DNA of 8,029 nucleotides from Bryobacterales bacterium. GTDB lineage: Bacteria > Acidobacteriota > Terriglobia > Bryobacterales > Bryobacteraceae. Under the pieces are notes generated by a model that worked only from the letters and a program-made list of their open reading frames with translations, did no database searches and had not been told where the DNA came from. Below, piece by piece: positions 7,789 to 8,029 of this stretch. The DNA lies in the NCBI GenBank assembly GCA_016789785.1, contig JAEUQE010000315.1, positions 1-8,029 on the forward strand, in the 5' to 3' direction. Each line of letters opens with the position of its first letter. Position 1 is the stretch's first letter. The position numbers were made by a program, and so were the translations under genes.

Positions 7789-8029
7789 TCGATCTGGCCC
7801 GGGCGCTGAAAGTGCTGGTGGACGGCGGCGTGGAGTTCATCATCGTCGGCGGCGTTGCTGCGGCCGCCCATGGATCGGCGCGATCCACTCAGGGCATCGA
7901 CGTCGTTTATCGCAGGACTCCGGAGAATCTTCAGCGAATCGCCGCCACGCTTGCCCCCTATCGGCCGTATCTTCGTGGCGCTCCGCCTGGCCTGCCATTC
8001 TTCTGGGATGCGAAGACCCTCGCCCAGGG
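7785..8029 (+). CDS. Nucleotidyltransferase-fold (AbiEii/MNT-like) protein, N-terminal part (runs off the right edge)
   Basis: From the ATG at 7785, 81 complete codons are open to the window end. The N-terminus MIDLARALKVLVDGGVEFIIVGGVAAAAHGSARS contains the paired glycines of the pol-beta-type nucleotidyltransferase motif (GG at residues 22-23). The metal-binding strand reads STQGIDVVY (residues 34-42), followed by RRTPENLQRIAATLAPY and LRGAPPGLPFFWDAKTL. Family members usually have D-I/L-D in the strand. Here the first aspartate position is Gly37 (codon GGC), leaving only Asp39. Nucleotidyl transfer may therefore be lost or altered unless a compensating acidic residue lies downstream of the window. 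The gene overlaps the 60-residue partner gene by four bases, a toxin-antitoxin-like layout. The fold is confident; activity and role are not. Confidence 0.83.
   Translation, partial: MIDLARALKVLVDGGVEFIIVGGVAAAAHGSARSTQGIDVVYRRTPENLQRIAATLAPYRPYLRGAPPGLPFFWDAKTLAQ

Overview
The window has high G+C, densely packed genes and genes that overlap by four bases. It looks like a soil-type, GC-rich bacterium. The gene set (DUF4159 protein, membrane vWA/GATase-like protein, caspase-fold protein, TPR metallopeptidase, MoxR ATPase) is most reminiscent of Acidobacteriota (Solibacter/Bryobacter-like). That taxonomic guess comes from remembered gene content only.

Left part (1-6584, minus strand): one continuous operon read right to left. 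It begins with a membrane-anchored DUF4159 protein (6584-5763). Next is a three-TM-segment protein with a vWA domain and a glutamine-amidotransferase-like domain (5737-3476). Then come a secreted caspase/legumain-fold protein whose nucleophile Cys appears to be Ser (3479-2562) and a secreted or lipid-anchored TPR protein with a central gluzincin HExxH domain (2565-271). Last is the N-terminus of a MoxR-family AAA+ ATPase (263 to beyond position 1). Junctions are 25 bp, ATGA, ATGA and 7 bp, so the five genes are probably co-transcribed and partly translationally coupled. MoxR ATPases typically act with vWA proteins as a chaperone-like pair. The rest of the operon here is predicted to face the periplasm or outer envelope, which suggests an ATPase-controlled envelope assembly or proteolysis complex. 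Its substrate cannot be told from sequence.

Middle (6585-6857): a divergent intergenic region of about 270 bp with a small AT-rich patch. It probably holds the operon promoter on the minus strand and a promoter for the rightward genes.

Right part (6858-8029, plus strand): two small two-gene modules, each with a 4-base overlap. The first is a DUF433 antitoxin-like protein with a DUF5615 PIN-like toxin candidate. The second is a 60-residue helical protein followed by a nucleotidyltransferase-fold protein that runs off the right edge. The nucleotidyltransferase lacks the first aspartate of its usual D-x-D metal-binding pair. These modules look like accessory toxin-antitoxin-type cargo beside a conserved operon.

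No rRNA, tRNA, CRISPR array, insertion sequence or long repeat was seen.
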